From: Aeromicrobium endophyticum
Lineage (GTDB): Bacteria; Actinomycetota; Actinomycetes; Propionibacteriales; Nocardioidaceae
Assembly: GCF_003586285.1 (NCBI RefSeq)
Contig: NZ_QUBR01000002.1
Coordinates: forward strand, 558,001-622,000
Length of the DNA stretch: 64,000 bases
Direction: 5' to 3'
Under the pieces are notes generated by a model, which did not search any database, was not told the origin of the DNA, and saw only the letters and a program-made list of their open reading frames with translations. The stretch's first letter is position 1, and the number at the start of each line of letters is the position of its first letter. Shown here in pieces: positions 1-6,924 of the stretch. The position numbers and the translations under genes were made by a program.

Positions 1-711
1 CGTTTGCACCTCGTCCTCGCCGGCGCGTCGGAACAGCGGCGGCATGTATCGCAGCATCAGGCCCGACCACGTCAGGTGGGTCAGCAGCGGGGCCTGGATG
101 CCGCCGGAGGCACGACGCTGCAGCGCGAACAGCGTGCCCATGACGCTGCCCGCCAGCACCAGGGCAGGGTTGCGGGTCGCCGTGGTCGCCAGCGCGTAGA
201 CGGCCGTGGACTTGGCCACCGGGTTCTCGGTGCCCACCGCGGCGTAGAGCGCGCCCCGGAAGAACACCTCCTCGGCCGCACCGTTGGCGAACGTCGTCAG
301 GGTCACGAGCGGTGCCGACCCCTGGTCGGCGAAGGCCAGGATGTGGGTGAGCGCACGGTCGAGCACCGGGATGCGCCGAGCCACCAGGGCGGCTCCGTAG
401 AAGGCGCCGAAGGCACCGACACCCAGCACCACGGGGGTCACGACGGGCCTGCGCAGACCGGCGTCGTGGGTCTGCTCCCAGCCGAGGTGCAGCGGACCGG
501 AAGCGAACGCGCCCGCCGTCCAGGTGGCGGCCACGCCCAGGGTCAGGCCGTAGAACTCGCGGGAGTCGGGTTCGGTCGACAACGACTTGCCGAGCAGGGC
601 CGCGCCGGCGAGGCTGACGCCCGCCACGACCCGTCTGCGGCGGTGGAACGCCGCATCGGACTGCAGGTGGTCGCGCGGGACCTTGTCGACGAGGGTGCGG
701 AGGAGAGACAT
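1..711 (-). CDS. CPBP family intramembrane metalloprotease, C-terminus cut by window edge
   Basis: The frame opens at an ATG at 711 and runs without a stop to base 1, giving 237 residues of an incomplete protein. It has several hydrophobic segments and the motif AAEEVFFRG near residue 146, which is the EExxxR signature of the CPBP (CAAX protease and bacteriocin-processing) family. A later hydrophobic stretch with LTHLTW carries the second conserved histidine expected in this family. Members are multi-pass membrane proteases whose bacterial substrates are usually unknown. It diverges from the hydrolase gene starting at 749. Substrate and partners cannot be inferred from the sequence. Confidence 0.8.
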   Translation of the reverse strand, partial: MSLLRTLVDKVPRDHLQSDAAFHRRRRVVAGVSLAGAALLGKSLSTEPDSREFYGLTLGVAATWTAGAFASGPLHLGWEQTHDAGLRRPVVTPVVLGVGAFGAFYGAALVARRIPVLDRALTHILAFADQGSAPLVTLTTFANGAAEEVFFRGALYAAVGTENPVAKSTAVYALATTATRNPALVLAGSVMGTLFALQRRASGGIQAPLLTHLTWSGLMLRYMPPLFRRAGEDEVQT

Positions 712-748
712 CACCTCGACGCTACAAGGTCTCCGATACCCTCGCCCG

Positions 749-1501
749 ATGACGGCCACCTTCCGGCTGGGGCTCAAGAACGTCCTCGGCTCCAACTGGA
801 CGCCCCTGCGCAACCGCTGGCCTGGCCGTGCCGCGATGCTCGAGCGCGAGATGACCGGGCCGGGTGGGATGGACGCGAGCGTCTACTTCCTGGTCGAGGT
901 CAATCGTCCGCCCGAGCGCCGCAGCCTCGCCGCGATCCTGCCGGGCTGGGACGTGGTCCGCTCGCGCGGGCACAACGACGCGTACAGCGATCCGCGCGTC
1001 CACCGCGTCGTCGAGTCGCACGAGATCGCCTTGGGAACGGCGACCCGTCAGCAGCGGTACGCCACGATCGTCCGCTACCAGCACCTGGCCAGCGGGGTGG
1101 AGTGGACGGGCGCCACGACCCACCTGTCGTCGTCGGTGGGCACGACGGCCGAGCTGGCGGCCACCTCGCGGCAGGTGCAGGGCACCCGGTTGGCCGAGCT
1201 GTGCCACGAGCACGGGGTGGACGTGCTGGCCGGCGACATCAACAACATCGCGGTGCGGCCCGACACCCCGCGCGGCATCCTGCAGGCGGCCGGCTACGTC
1301 GACTGGCGCGCGGCCGTCGAGGTCGAGAACGTCGACCACGACGTGCACCATGCGCTCGGCCGCCCGAATCCACGGACCGGGCGGCACCTCGACGCGATCT
1401 ACCTGGGCCCTCGGGTGACCGCCCTGGACGGCCGGGTCCAGGTGTCCGAGCCCGAGAGCTCGGACCACCTGGGTCTGGTCTGCACCGTGCGCATCGGCTA
1501 G
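749..1501 (+). CDS. Endonuclease/exonuclease/phosphatase (EEP) fold protein
   Basis: A 250-residue protein. It begins with an LKNVLGSN segment, resembling the first EEP strand and its catalytic asparagine, then has GDINN near residue 167 (the family's G-D-x-N motif) and SSDHLG close to the C-terminus (the terminal S-D-H). These place it in the Mg2+-dependent EEP superfamily of nucleases and phosphatases. There is no signal peptide, so it is probably cytosolic. The ATG at 749 is chosen because it starts right before the first conserved strand; an earlier in-frame start would overlap the divergent protease gene. The substrate is unknown. Confidence 0.75.
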   Translation: MTATFRLGLKNVLGSNWTPLRNRWPGRAAMLEREMTGPGGMDASVYFLVEVNRPPERRSLAAILPGWDVVRSRGHNDAYSDPRVHRVVESHEIALGTATRQQRYATIVRYQHLASGVEWTGATTHLSSSVGTTAELAATSRQVQGTRLAELCHEHGVDVLAGDINNIAVRPDTPRGILQAAGYVDWRAAVEVENVDHDVHHALGRPNPRTGRHLDAIYLGPRVTALDGRVQVSEPESSDHLGLVCTVRIG

Positions 1502-1508
1502 ATGCGGA

Positions 1509-3002
1509 TCAGGCGACGCCCACCGCACCCTCGGCCGGGATGTCGTCCTTCTTGGCGTTGATCAGCGTGATGGCGGTGATCAGGGCCAGCACCAGCATGA
1601 CGGCGCCCCAGAAGAAGGCCGTGTGATAGCCACTGAGCAGCGCGTCGGCGGCGACCTTGCGCTGGTCGGCACCCTTGCTCATGTTGTCGGCCAGGTAGCT
1701 CGTGACGGCACCGGCGTAGAGGGTGTTGAGCAGGGCCGTGCCGAGCGAGCCCCCGACCTGCTGCGAGGTGTTGAGCAGCGCGCTGGCCACGCCGGCGTCG
1801 TGCGATCCGACGCCGACCAGGGCCGTGCTGGACGCCGGGATGAACACCGCGGCCATGCCGACGCTCATGAGCACCAGCGAGGGCAGGACGTGCGTCCAGT
1901 AGGACGTCTCGGCCGTGATCTGCGTGAGCAGGAGCATGCCGGCTGCGGCGCTGACCAACCCGGGCACCATCAGCGGCTTGGGCCCGAGCTTGGGCAGCAG
2001 CTGCGAGATGACGCCCGCGCCGCCGATGATGCCCAGGCTGAACGGCAGGAAGGCGAAGCCCGAGCGCAGCGGGGTGTAGCCGAGCGTGGCCTGGAAGTAG
2101 AACGTCAGGAACAGGAACATCGCGAACAGCCCGGCCCCGATGAACAGGAACACCAGGTAGGAGCCACCGCGGTTGCGGTCGAGCGCGACGCGCAGCGGCA
2201 GCAGCGGGTGGGCCGTGCGGCGCTCCCACAGCACGAAGGCCACGAGCAGGACGACCGCGACGCCGAGGAAGGTCAGGGTGCTGCTGTCGGTCCAGCCCAG
2301 CACCTCGGTGCTCTTGCCGGGGTTCTTCTCCTTCGCGGCCTCGGTGAAGCCGTAGACGAGCGAGACCAGGCCCAGGGTGACCAGGACGGCGCCGGGGATG
2401 TCGTACTTGGTGTCGCCCTCGGCCTTGCTCTCGCGGACCACGCGGGTGGCGGCCCAGGCGGCGAGCAGGGCGATGGGCACGTTGACCCCGAGGCACCAGC
2501 GCCACGAGGCGTACTCGGTGAGCACGCCGCCGAGCAGCAGGCCGATCGCGGCCCCACCGCCCGAGATGGCGCCGAACACGCCGAAGGCCGTGGCTCGCTC
2601 CTTGGTCTCGGTGAAGGTCACCGAGATCAGGGACAGCGCCGCGGGCGCGAGCAGCGCCGCGAAGGCACCCTGCAGCCCGCGGGCCGCGTAGAGCAGCCCG
2701 GCGGTCGACGCGATGCCGCCGAGGGCGGAGGCGGCGGCGAAGCCGATCAGGCCGATGACGAACACGCGCTTGCGACCGACGAAGTCGGCGATGCGACCGC
2801 CGAGCAGCAGGAGCCCGCCGAACGCCAGGGTGTAGGCCGTGACGACCCACTGGCGGTCGGCGTCGCTGATGTTGAGATCGCGTTGCGCCGATGGCAGCGC
2901 GATGTTCACGATCGACGCGTCGAGCACGATCATCAGCTGGGCGACCGCGATGACGCCGAGCGCGAGCCAGCGCTTCGGGTCGGGAGCAGGAGCAGTGGAC
3001 AT
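1509..3002 (-). CDS. DHA2-family MFS drug exporter (EmrB/QacA type)
   Basis: A 497-residue membrane protein with about 14 predicted transmembrane helices. The first helix carries AVAQLMIVLDASIVNIALP, the D-x-S-I-V-N-x-A-L-P motif C-like signature of the 14-TMS drug:H+ antiporter family DHA2. GGRIADFVGRKRVF is the loop 2-3 MFS motif A. It should export hydrophobic drugs or metabolites using the proton gradient. Length is normal for QacA/EmrB-like exporters. It converges on the EEP gene with 7 bp between stops and diverges from the DoxX-like gene. No adjacent regulator is present; possible repeats lie in the divergent promoter at 3079-3117. Confidence 0.9.
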   Translation of the reverse strand: MSTAPAPDPKRWLALGVIAVAQLMIVLDASIVNIALPSAQRDLNISDADRQWVVTAYTLAFGGLLLLGGRIADFVGRKRVFVIGLIGFAAASALGGIASTAGLLYAARGLQGAFAALLAPAALSLISVTFTETKERATAFGVFGAISGGGAAIGLLLGGVLTEYASWRWCLGVNVPIALLAAWAATRVVRESKAEGDTKYDIPGAVLVTLGLVSLVYGFTEAAKEKNPGKSTEVLGWTDSSTLTFLGVAVVLLVAFVLWERRTAHPLLPLRVALDRNRGGSYLVFLFIGAGLFAMFLFLTFYFQATLGYTPLRSGFAFLPFSLGIIGGAGVISQLLPKLGPKPLMVPGLVSAAAGMLLLTQITAETSYWTHVLPSLVLMSVGMAAVFIPASSTALVGVGSHDAGVASALLNTSQQVGGSLGTALLNTLYAGAVTSYLADNMSKGADQRKVAADALLSGYHTAFFWGAVMLVLALITAITLINAKKDDIPAEGAVGVA

Positions 3003-3078
3003 GGGGGGTCCTCACGAGGAAAAGGGTGGGGTGACGGCCGATCGGCGCCGACGAGGTCAGCACCGTCCGTCATCCTGC

Positions 3079-3117
3079 TATTCCGGACCGACAAAAACAG
3101 TTCCGACGACTGTTCCG
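3079..3117. promoter_or_regulatory. Candidate operator repeats between DHA2 exporter and DoxX-like gene
   Basis: ACAGTTCCG (3097-3105) and ACTGTTCCG (3109-3117) are near-identical direct repeats with a 12-bp period; a partial copy, TATTCCGGA, lies at 3079-3087. The position between divergent genes suits a regulator binding site, but no cognate regulator gene is next to it. Confidence 0.3.
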
Positions 3118-3139
3118 TGGCGACTGTCACACTCGCCAC

Positions 3140-3550
3140 ATGACCGCCCGCACCATCGCCCGTCGTCTCCTCGGCGCCTTCCTCGTGCTCGCCGGCCTCA
3201 GCCATCTCTTCTGGGCCCGTACGACCTTCCGTGCCCAGGTGCCCGAGTGGCTGCCGATCGACGTCGACCTCGCGGTGGTGGCGTCCGGGGTCGTCGAGAT
3301 AGCGCTGGGCCTGGCGCTGATCGCCCTGACGCGTCGACGGGTGCTGGTCGGCTGGGTCGTGGCGGCCTTCTTCGTGGCGGTGCTCCCGGGCAACGTCAAC
3401 CAGCTCGTGACGCACACCGACGCGTTCGGGCTCGACACCGATCTTGCGCGGTGGCTGCGGCTGCCGTTCCAGCCCGCGCTGGTGGCGTGGGCGCTGTGGT
3501 CGACCGACGCGTGGCGGCAGCGACCGCGACGGGCGAGGATGGACGCATGA
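3140..3550 (+). CDS. Small DoxX-like membrane protein
   Basis: A 136-residue protein with about four hydrophobic helices: LLGAFLVLAGLSHLFW at the N-terminus, a VVASGVVEIALGLALIAL helix, a VLVGWVVAAFFVAVLPG helix, and a last one near residues 105-120. Size and helix arrangement resemble DoxX/DoxD-like small membrane proteins, whose function is generally not settled. Its stop overlaps the start of the flavin reductase gene (ATGA at 3547-3550), so the two are probably translationally coupled. The name rests on topology only. Confidence 0.65.
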   Translation: MTARTIARRLLGAFLVLAGLSHLFWARTTFRAQVPEWLPIDVDLAVVASGVVEIALGLALIALTRRRVLVGWVVAAFFVAVLPGNVNQLVTHTDAFGLDTDLARWLRLPFQPALVAWALWSTDAWRQRPRRARMDA

Positions 3551-4128
3551 GACGCGTGATCCACACCGACCGGCCCGACGCCGGGGCCTATGCCCTGCTG
3601 AACTCACTCGTGGTGCCGCGCCCGATCGCCTGGATATCGACGCTCTCGGCCGACGGCATCGGCAACCTCGCCCCGCACTCGTTCTTCAGCGTCGCGTGCG
3701 CCAACCCGCCGATCGTGTCGTGGACCTCGGTGCGCCAGAAGGACACGCTGACCAACGTCCTGGCCACCGGGGAGTTCGTCGTGAACCTCGCGACGCTGCC
3801 CGACATGGACCTCGTCAACGCGACGAGCGCGACCTTCGAGCCGCACCACGACGAGGCCGAGGCGCTGGGCATCGAGATGGAGCCCAGCGAGCGCGTGGCC
3901 CCGCCGCGGGTGGTCAGCTCGCCCGCGTCGCTGGAGTGCACGCTGCACTCCACGATCGAGCTGGGCGACTCGGTGCTGGTGCTCGGGGACGTCGTGGCCG
4001 TGACGGTCGTCGAGGAGGCCATGGACGGCGACCACCCCGACTTCGCCAAGCTGCAGACCGTGTCGCGACTCGGCATCGACGAGTGGGGTCTGCCGCCGGC
4101 GGTCAGGGCGGTCGACCGGCCCAACTAG
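3547..4128 (+). CDS. Flavin reductase family protein (FMN-binding split barrel)
   Basis: A 193-residue protein. VPRPIAWISTLSADG, the segment NLAPHSFFSVACANPPIV and GEFVVNL are the conserved FMN-binding blocks of the flavin reductase-like (FlaRed/DIM6-NTAB) family. Such proteins bind FMN and act as NAD(P)H:flavin reductases or flavin-dependent oxidoreductases. The start overlaps the stop of the membrane protein upstream by 4 bp, indicating one operon and possible coupling of a redox enzyme with a membrane partner. The partner oxygenase, if any, is not nearby. Confidence 0.85.
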   Translation: MRRVIHTDRPDAGAYALLNSLVVPRPIAWISTLSADGIGNLAPHSFFSVACANPPIVSWTSVRQKDTLTNVLATGEFVVNLATLPDMDLVNATSATFEPHHDEAEALGIEMEPSERVAPPRVVSSPASLECTLHSTIELGDSVLVLGDVVAVTVVEEAMDGDHPDFAKLQTVSRLGIDEWGLPPAVRAVDRPN

Positions 4129-4132
4129 CTGG

Positions 4133-4351
4133 CTAGCCCAGCAGCTGCTGCACCGAGACGTCGCCGTCCTCGGACTCGATCGCCTCCGCGATCTTCGTGA
4201 CGTCGTCGGGCTGCACCTCGACCGCCACCTCGTCGAAGCCCTTGCGGAGCTCTTCGACGACGACGACCTCGGTCGCACCGTCCTGGTAGGCCGACACGCG
4301 GTCGACGACGTTCTGGATGGCCTCGATCTGTTCGCTCTCGTAGTCACTCAT
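4133..4351 (-). CDS. Small acidic protein coupled to the MMPL exporter
   Basis: A 72-residue, acidic, probably helical protein (MSDYESEQIEAIQNVVDR at the start, VSVQQLLG at the end) with no cysteine motif, signal peptide or membrane helix. Its ATG at 4351 overlaps the stop of the MMPL transporter by 4 bp (ATGA), so it should be translated with it. I do not recognise a family. A cytosolic accessory of the exporter is one possibility; the coupling is the only support. Confidence 0.65.
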   Translation of the reverse strand: MSDYESEQIEAIQNVVDRVSAYQDGATEVVVVEELRKGFDEVAVEVQPDDVTKIAEAIESEDGDVSVQQLLG

Positions 4352-6405
4352 GGCCGCGTCGTACCCTCCGCGTCGCCGTCCAATCGCCGCGGGTGGCTCG
4401 GCCACCAGAAGCGCTCGCCCAGCATCGTCGCGAGGGCCGGCACCAGCAGGCTGCGGACCACCAGCGTGTCGAGCAGCACACCGATGCCGACGATGACGCC
4501 GATCTGGGTCAAGGCCACGACCGGCAGCACCCCCAGCACCGCGAACACGGCCGCGAGCACGATGCCCGCGCTGGTGATGACGCCACCCGTCACCGCCAGC
4601 GCGCTGGTCATGGCCCCCGCCACGGGCTGGGTCGCGCCCTCCTCTCGAGCGCGGGTCGTCAGGAAGATGTTGTAGTCGACGCCCAGTGCGACCAGGAAGA
4701 TGAAGGCGAACAGGGGCACCGGCAGGTCGAGCGCCGGGAAGTCGAACAGGTGCGTGAACACGAACCATCCCGCTCCCACGGCGGTCACGTACGTCGCCAC
4801 GACCGTCAGCGCGAGCACCACGGACGCGACGACCGACCGCAGCAGCACCAGCAGGACGATCATGACGATCACGAGCACGAGCGGGATGATGAGCAGCCGG
4901 TCGTGCGAGGCCGCCGACGCTGCGTCGATGTCCTGGGCATCGGGCCCTCCGACCAGTGCCTCGTCGCCGAGGGACGAGCGCAGCCGCTCGACCGTGTCGG
5001 CCGACCGGTCCGAGCCACGGTCGCTGTCGAGCACGACCTGGAGCGAGGCCCACGTGTCCGACGCGGCACCGGGACGCACGGACGAGACACCGTCGACGCT
5101 CGACGCGCGCCGGGCGACGTCCGCCACGGCGCCCGGACGGGCGAGGACGACGGTCGGCTCGGCGAAGCCCGCCGGGAACGCCTCGGCCAGCCTCTCCTGC
5201 CCCACGACCGACTCGGGCGTCACGCGGAAGCGCTCGTTCTGCGTGAGGCCGACCTGCAGGCCGGCCGCGCCCAGCGACAGCAGCAGGAGCAGAGCCACCG
5301 ACCCGGCGACGAACGTCCGCGGGCGACGGACGACGGCGTGACCGACCCTCGACCAGACGCCGGTGCGAGCCGGATCGTCCTGACCGACCCGGGGGACGAA
5401 GGGCCAGAACAGGCCACGCCCGAACAGCACCATCGCGGCGGGCAGCGCGACCAGCCCGAACAGGACGGCGACCACGATGCCGATCGCGGCCGACCAGCCC
5501 AGCGCGCGGTTGCTGGGCGCGTCGGCGAACGACAGCGTCAACAGGGCCAGCGTCACGGTGCCCGAGCTGGCCAGGATGGCGGGGGCCGCCTGGCGCCAGG
5601 CGGCGCGCATCGCGGCGAACCGGTCGTCGTGGCGGCGCAGCTCCTCGCGATAGCGCGCGATCAGCAGGAGCGCGTAGTTGGTGCCGGCGCCGAACACCAG
5701 CACCGAGGTGATGCCGGTCGTCGATCCGTCGACCTCGTAGCCGAACAGCTGCGTCGCGGCGGCCACGGCGAGCGAGGCGACGCGGTCCCCGACCGCGACG
5801 ACGACCAGCGGCACGAGCCACAGCCACGGGCTGCGGTAGGTGACGAGCAGCAGCACCGCGACGATCAGCGCGGTCGCCACCAGCAGGCGCACGTCGGCTC
5901 CGGCGAAGGCGTTCTCGATGTCCGCCTGGAAGGCCGGACCGCCCGTGACCTCGGCCGCCAGTCCGCCGGGCAGCGACGCGACGGCGTCGCGGATGGCCTC
6001 GACCTTCGCCGAGCCCGTCGACGCCTTCAGCGGCACGGCGACCAGACCGACCTCGCCGTCGTCCGAGAACGTCGGCGTCAGGTCGGCCCCACCGACGCCG
6101 AACCGGCCCAGCCGTCCTGCGAGGTCGGTGACGGCAGCTCGACCGCCCTCCCCCAGCACCTGTCCGTCGCGGCTGACCACGACGATCGCCGGTGAGACCC
6201 CGCTCGATGGCAGGGTTCGCTGGATCGCCGAGACCGTCGTCGACTCGGCCGAGTCGGGCAGGCCGCTCGTCGCCTGGTCGGCCTCGCGCGCCTCGGGTGC
6301 CAGCGCGAAGACCAGACCCGTCAGCAGCACGAACGCGAGCACGGTCAGCACCGACGCTCGACGAGCCGGCCGTCGCCATTTAGTTCCATCATCGAATGAT
6401 TCCAC
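4348..6405 (-). CDS. MMPL/RND superfamily exporter
   Basis: A 685-residue integral membrane protein with two repeats, each an N-terminal helix, a large extracytoplasmic loop and a five-helix bundle, as in MMPL transporters. Recognisable pieces include FGAGTNYALLLIARYREEL in the first half and ALGVDYNIFLTTRAREE in the second, the GxxxDY-type segment that carries the proton-relay aspartate-tyrosine pair. It probably exports lipids or hydrophobic drugs. The chosen start is the GTG at 6405, whose first codons overlap the candidate MarR palindrome at 6388-6400. It diverges from the MarR gene and is coupled to the 72-residue gene downstream. Confidence 0.9.
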   Translation of the reverse strand: MESFDDGTKWRRPARRASVLTVLAFVLLTGLVFALAPEAREADQATSGLPDSAESTTVSAIQRTLPSSGVSPAIVVVSRDGQVLGEGGRAAVTDLAGRLGRFGVGGADLTPTFSDDGEVGLVAVPLKASTGSAKVEAIRDAVASLPGGLAAEVTGGPAFQADIENAFAGADVRLLVATALIVAVLLLVTYRSPWLWLVPLVVVAVGDRVASLAVAAATQLFGYEVDGSTTGITSVLVFGAGTNYALLLIARYREELRRHDDRFAAMRAAWRQAAPAILASSGTVTLALLTLSFADAPSNRALGWSAAIGIVVAVLFGLVALPAAMVLFGRGLFWPFVPRVGQDDPARTGVWSRVGHAVVRRPRTFVAGSVALLLLLSLGAAGLQVGLTQNERFRVTPESVVGQERLAEAFPAGFAEPTVVLARPGAVADVARRASSVDGVSSVRPGAASDTWASLQVVLDSDRGSDRSADTVERLRSSLGDEALVGGPDAQDIDAASAASHDRLLIIPLVLVIVMIVLLVLLRSVVASVVLALTVVATYVTAVGAGWFVFTHLFDFPALDLPVPLFAFIFLVALGVDYNIFLTTRAREEGATQPVAGAMTSALAVTGGVITSAGIVLAAVFAVLGVLPVVALTQIGVIVGIGVLLDTLVVRSLLVPALATMLGERFWWPSHPRRLDGDAEGTTRP
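6388..6400. promoter_or_regulatory. Candidate MarR operator between the MMPL exporter and marR-like gene
   Basis: ATCAT-CGA-ATGAT is a 5-bp-arm inverted repeat in the divergent region, 29 bp upstream of the regulator start and overlapping the first codons of the exporter. MarR proteins commonly bind such short palindromes between divergent genes. Assignment is by position and symmetry only. Confidence 0.45.
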
Positions 6406-6428
6406 GAGTGAAACAGTACGATGCGATC

Positions 6429-6914
6429 ATGACGGATGCCACTCGACGCGACATGGGCTCGACCGGGGCGAACGACCTGGTCCGCGAGCTGCGCCTGTTC
6501 AACCTCGAGATCGAGCGTTACATCCTGCGGATGAGCCACGTGCACGCGATGCACCGCACCGACCTGTCGGCGATCGGGCTCGTGATGGACCGCGGCGGAG
6601 CCACGCCGAAGGACATCGCCGAGGGGCTCAACCTCAGCCCGTCGGCCACCAGCGCGATGATCGACCGTCTCGAGCGCGCGGGCCACGTGCGGCGCGAGCG
6701 GGTCGAGACCGACCGGCGGTCGGTCACGGTCGAGATCACCGAGCAGGCCCTCGCGGTCGGCTCGTCGATGTTCGGCCTGCTCGCCCGGCACATGCGCGGC
6801 GTCCTCGACGAGCACAGCGACGACGAGCTCGCAGCGATGGCCGCCCTGATGGAGCGCATCAATGCCGCGGCCCGCGCGGCCAGCGAGGAGGCGGGGAGCG
6901 CTCCGGGCGACTAA
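6429..6914 (+). CDS. MarR family transcriptional regulator
   Basis: A 161-residue protein with a winged helix-turn-helix: helices around GGATPKDIAEGLNLSPSATSAMIDRLERAGHV (residues about 55-88, recognition helix SATSAMIDRLE) followed by the wing RERVETDRRSVTVEITE. Long terminal helices would form the MarR dimer interface. An in-frame ATG at 6396 would lengthen it by 11 residues but would lie inside the candidate operator, so 6429 is preferred. It diverges from the MMPL exporter and is followed 10 bp later by the UvrA-like gene; repression of both by one ligand-sensing MarR is a reasonable inference. Confidence 0.88.
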   Translation: MTDATRRDMGSTGANDLVRELRLFNLEIERYILRMSHVHAMHRTDLSAIGLVMDRGGATPKDIAEGLNLSPSATSAMIDRLERAGHVRRERVETDRRSVTVEITEQALAVGSSMFGLLARHMRGVLDEHSDDELAAMAALMERINAAARAASEEAGSAPGD

Positions 6915-6924
6915 CGTCGTCCTA

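Noticed and set aside
4..1626. A 540-codon plus-strand open frame across the first 1.6 kb
   Set aside because: It is the shadow of the CPBP gene (minus) and of the EEP gene in another frame; the translation is Arg/Gly-rich with no domain.
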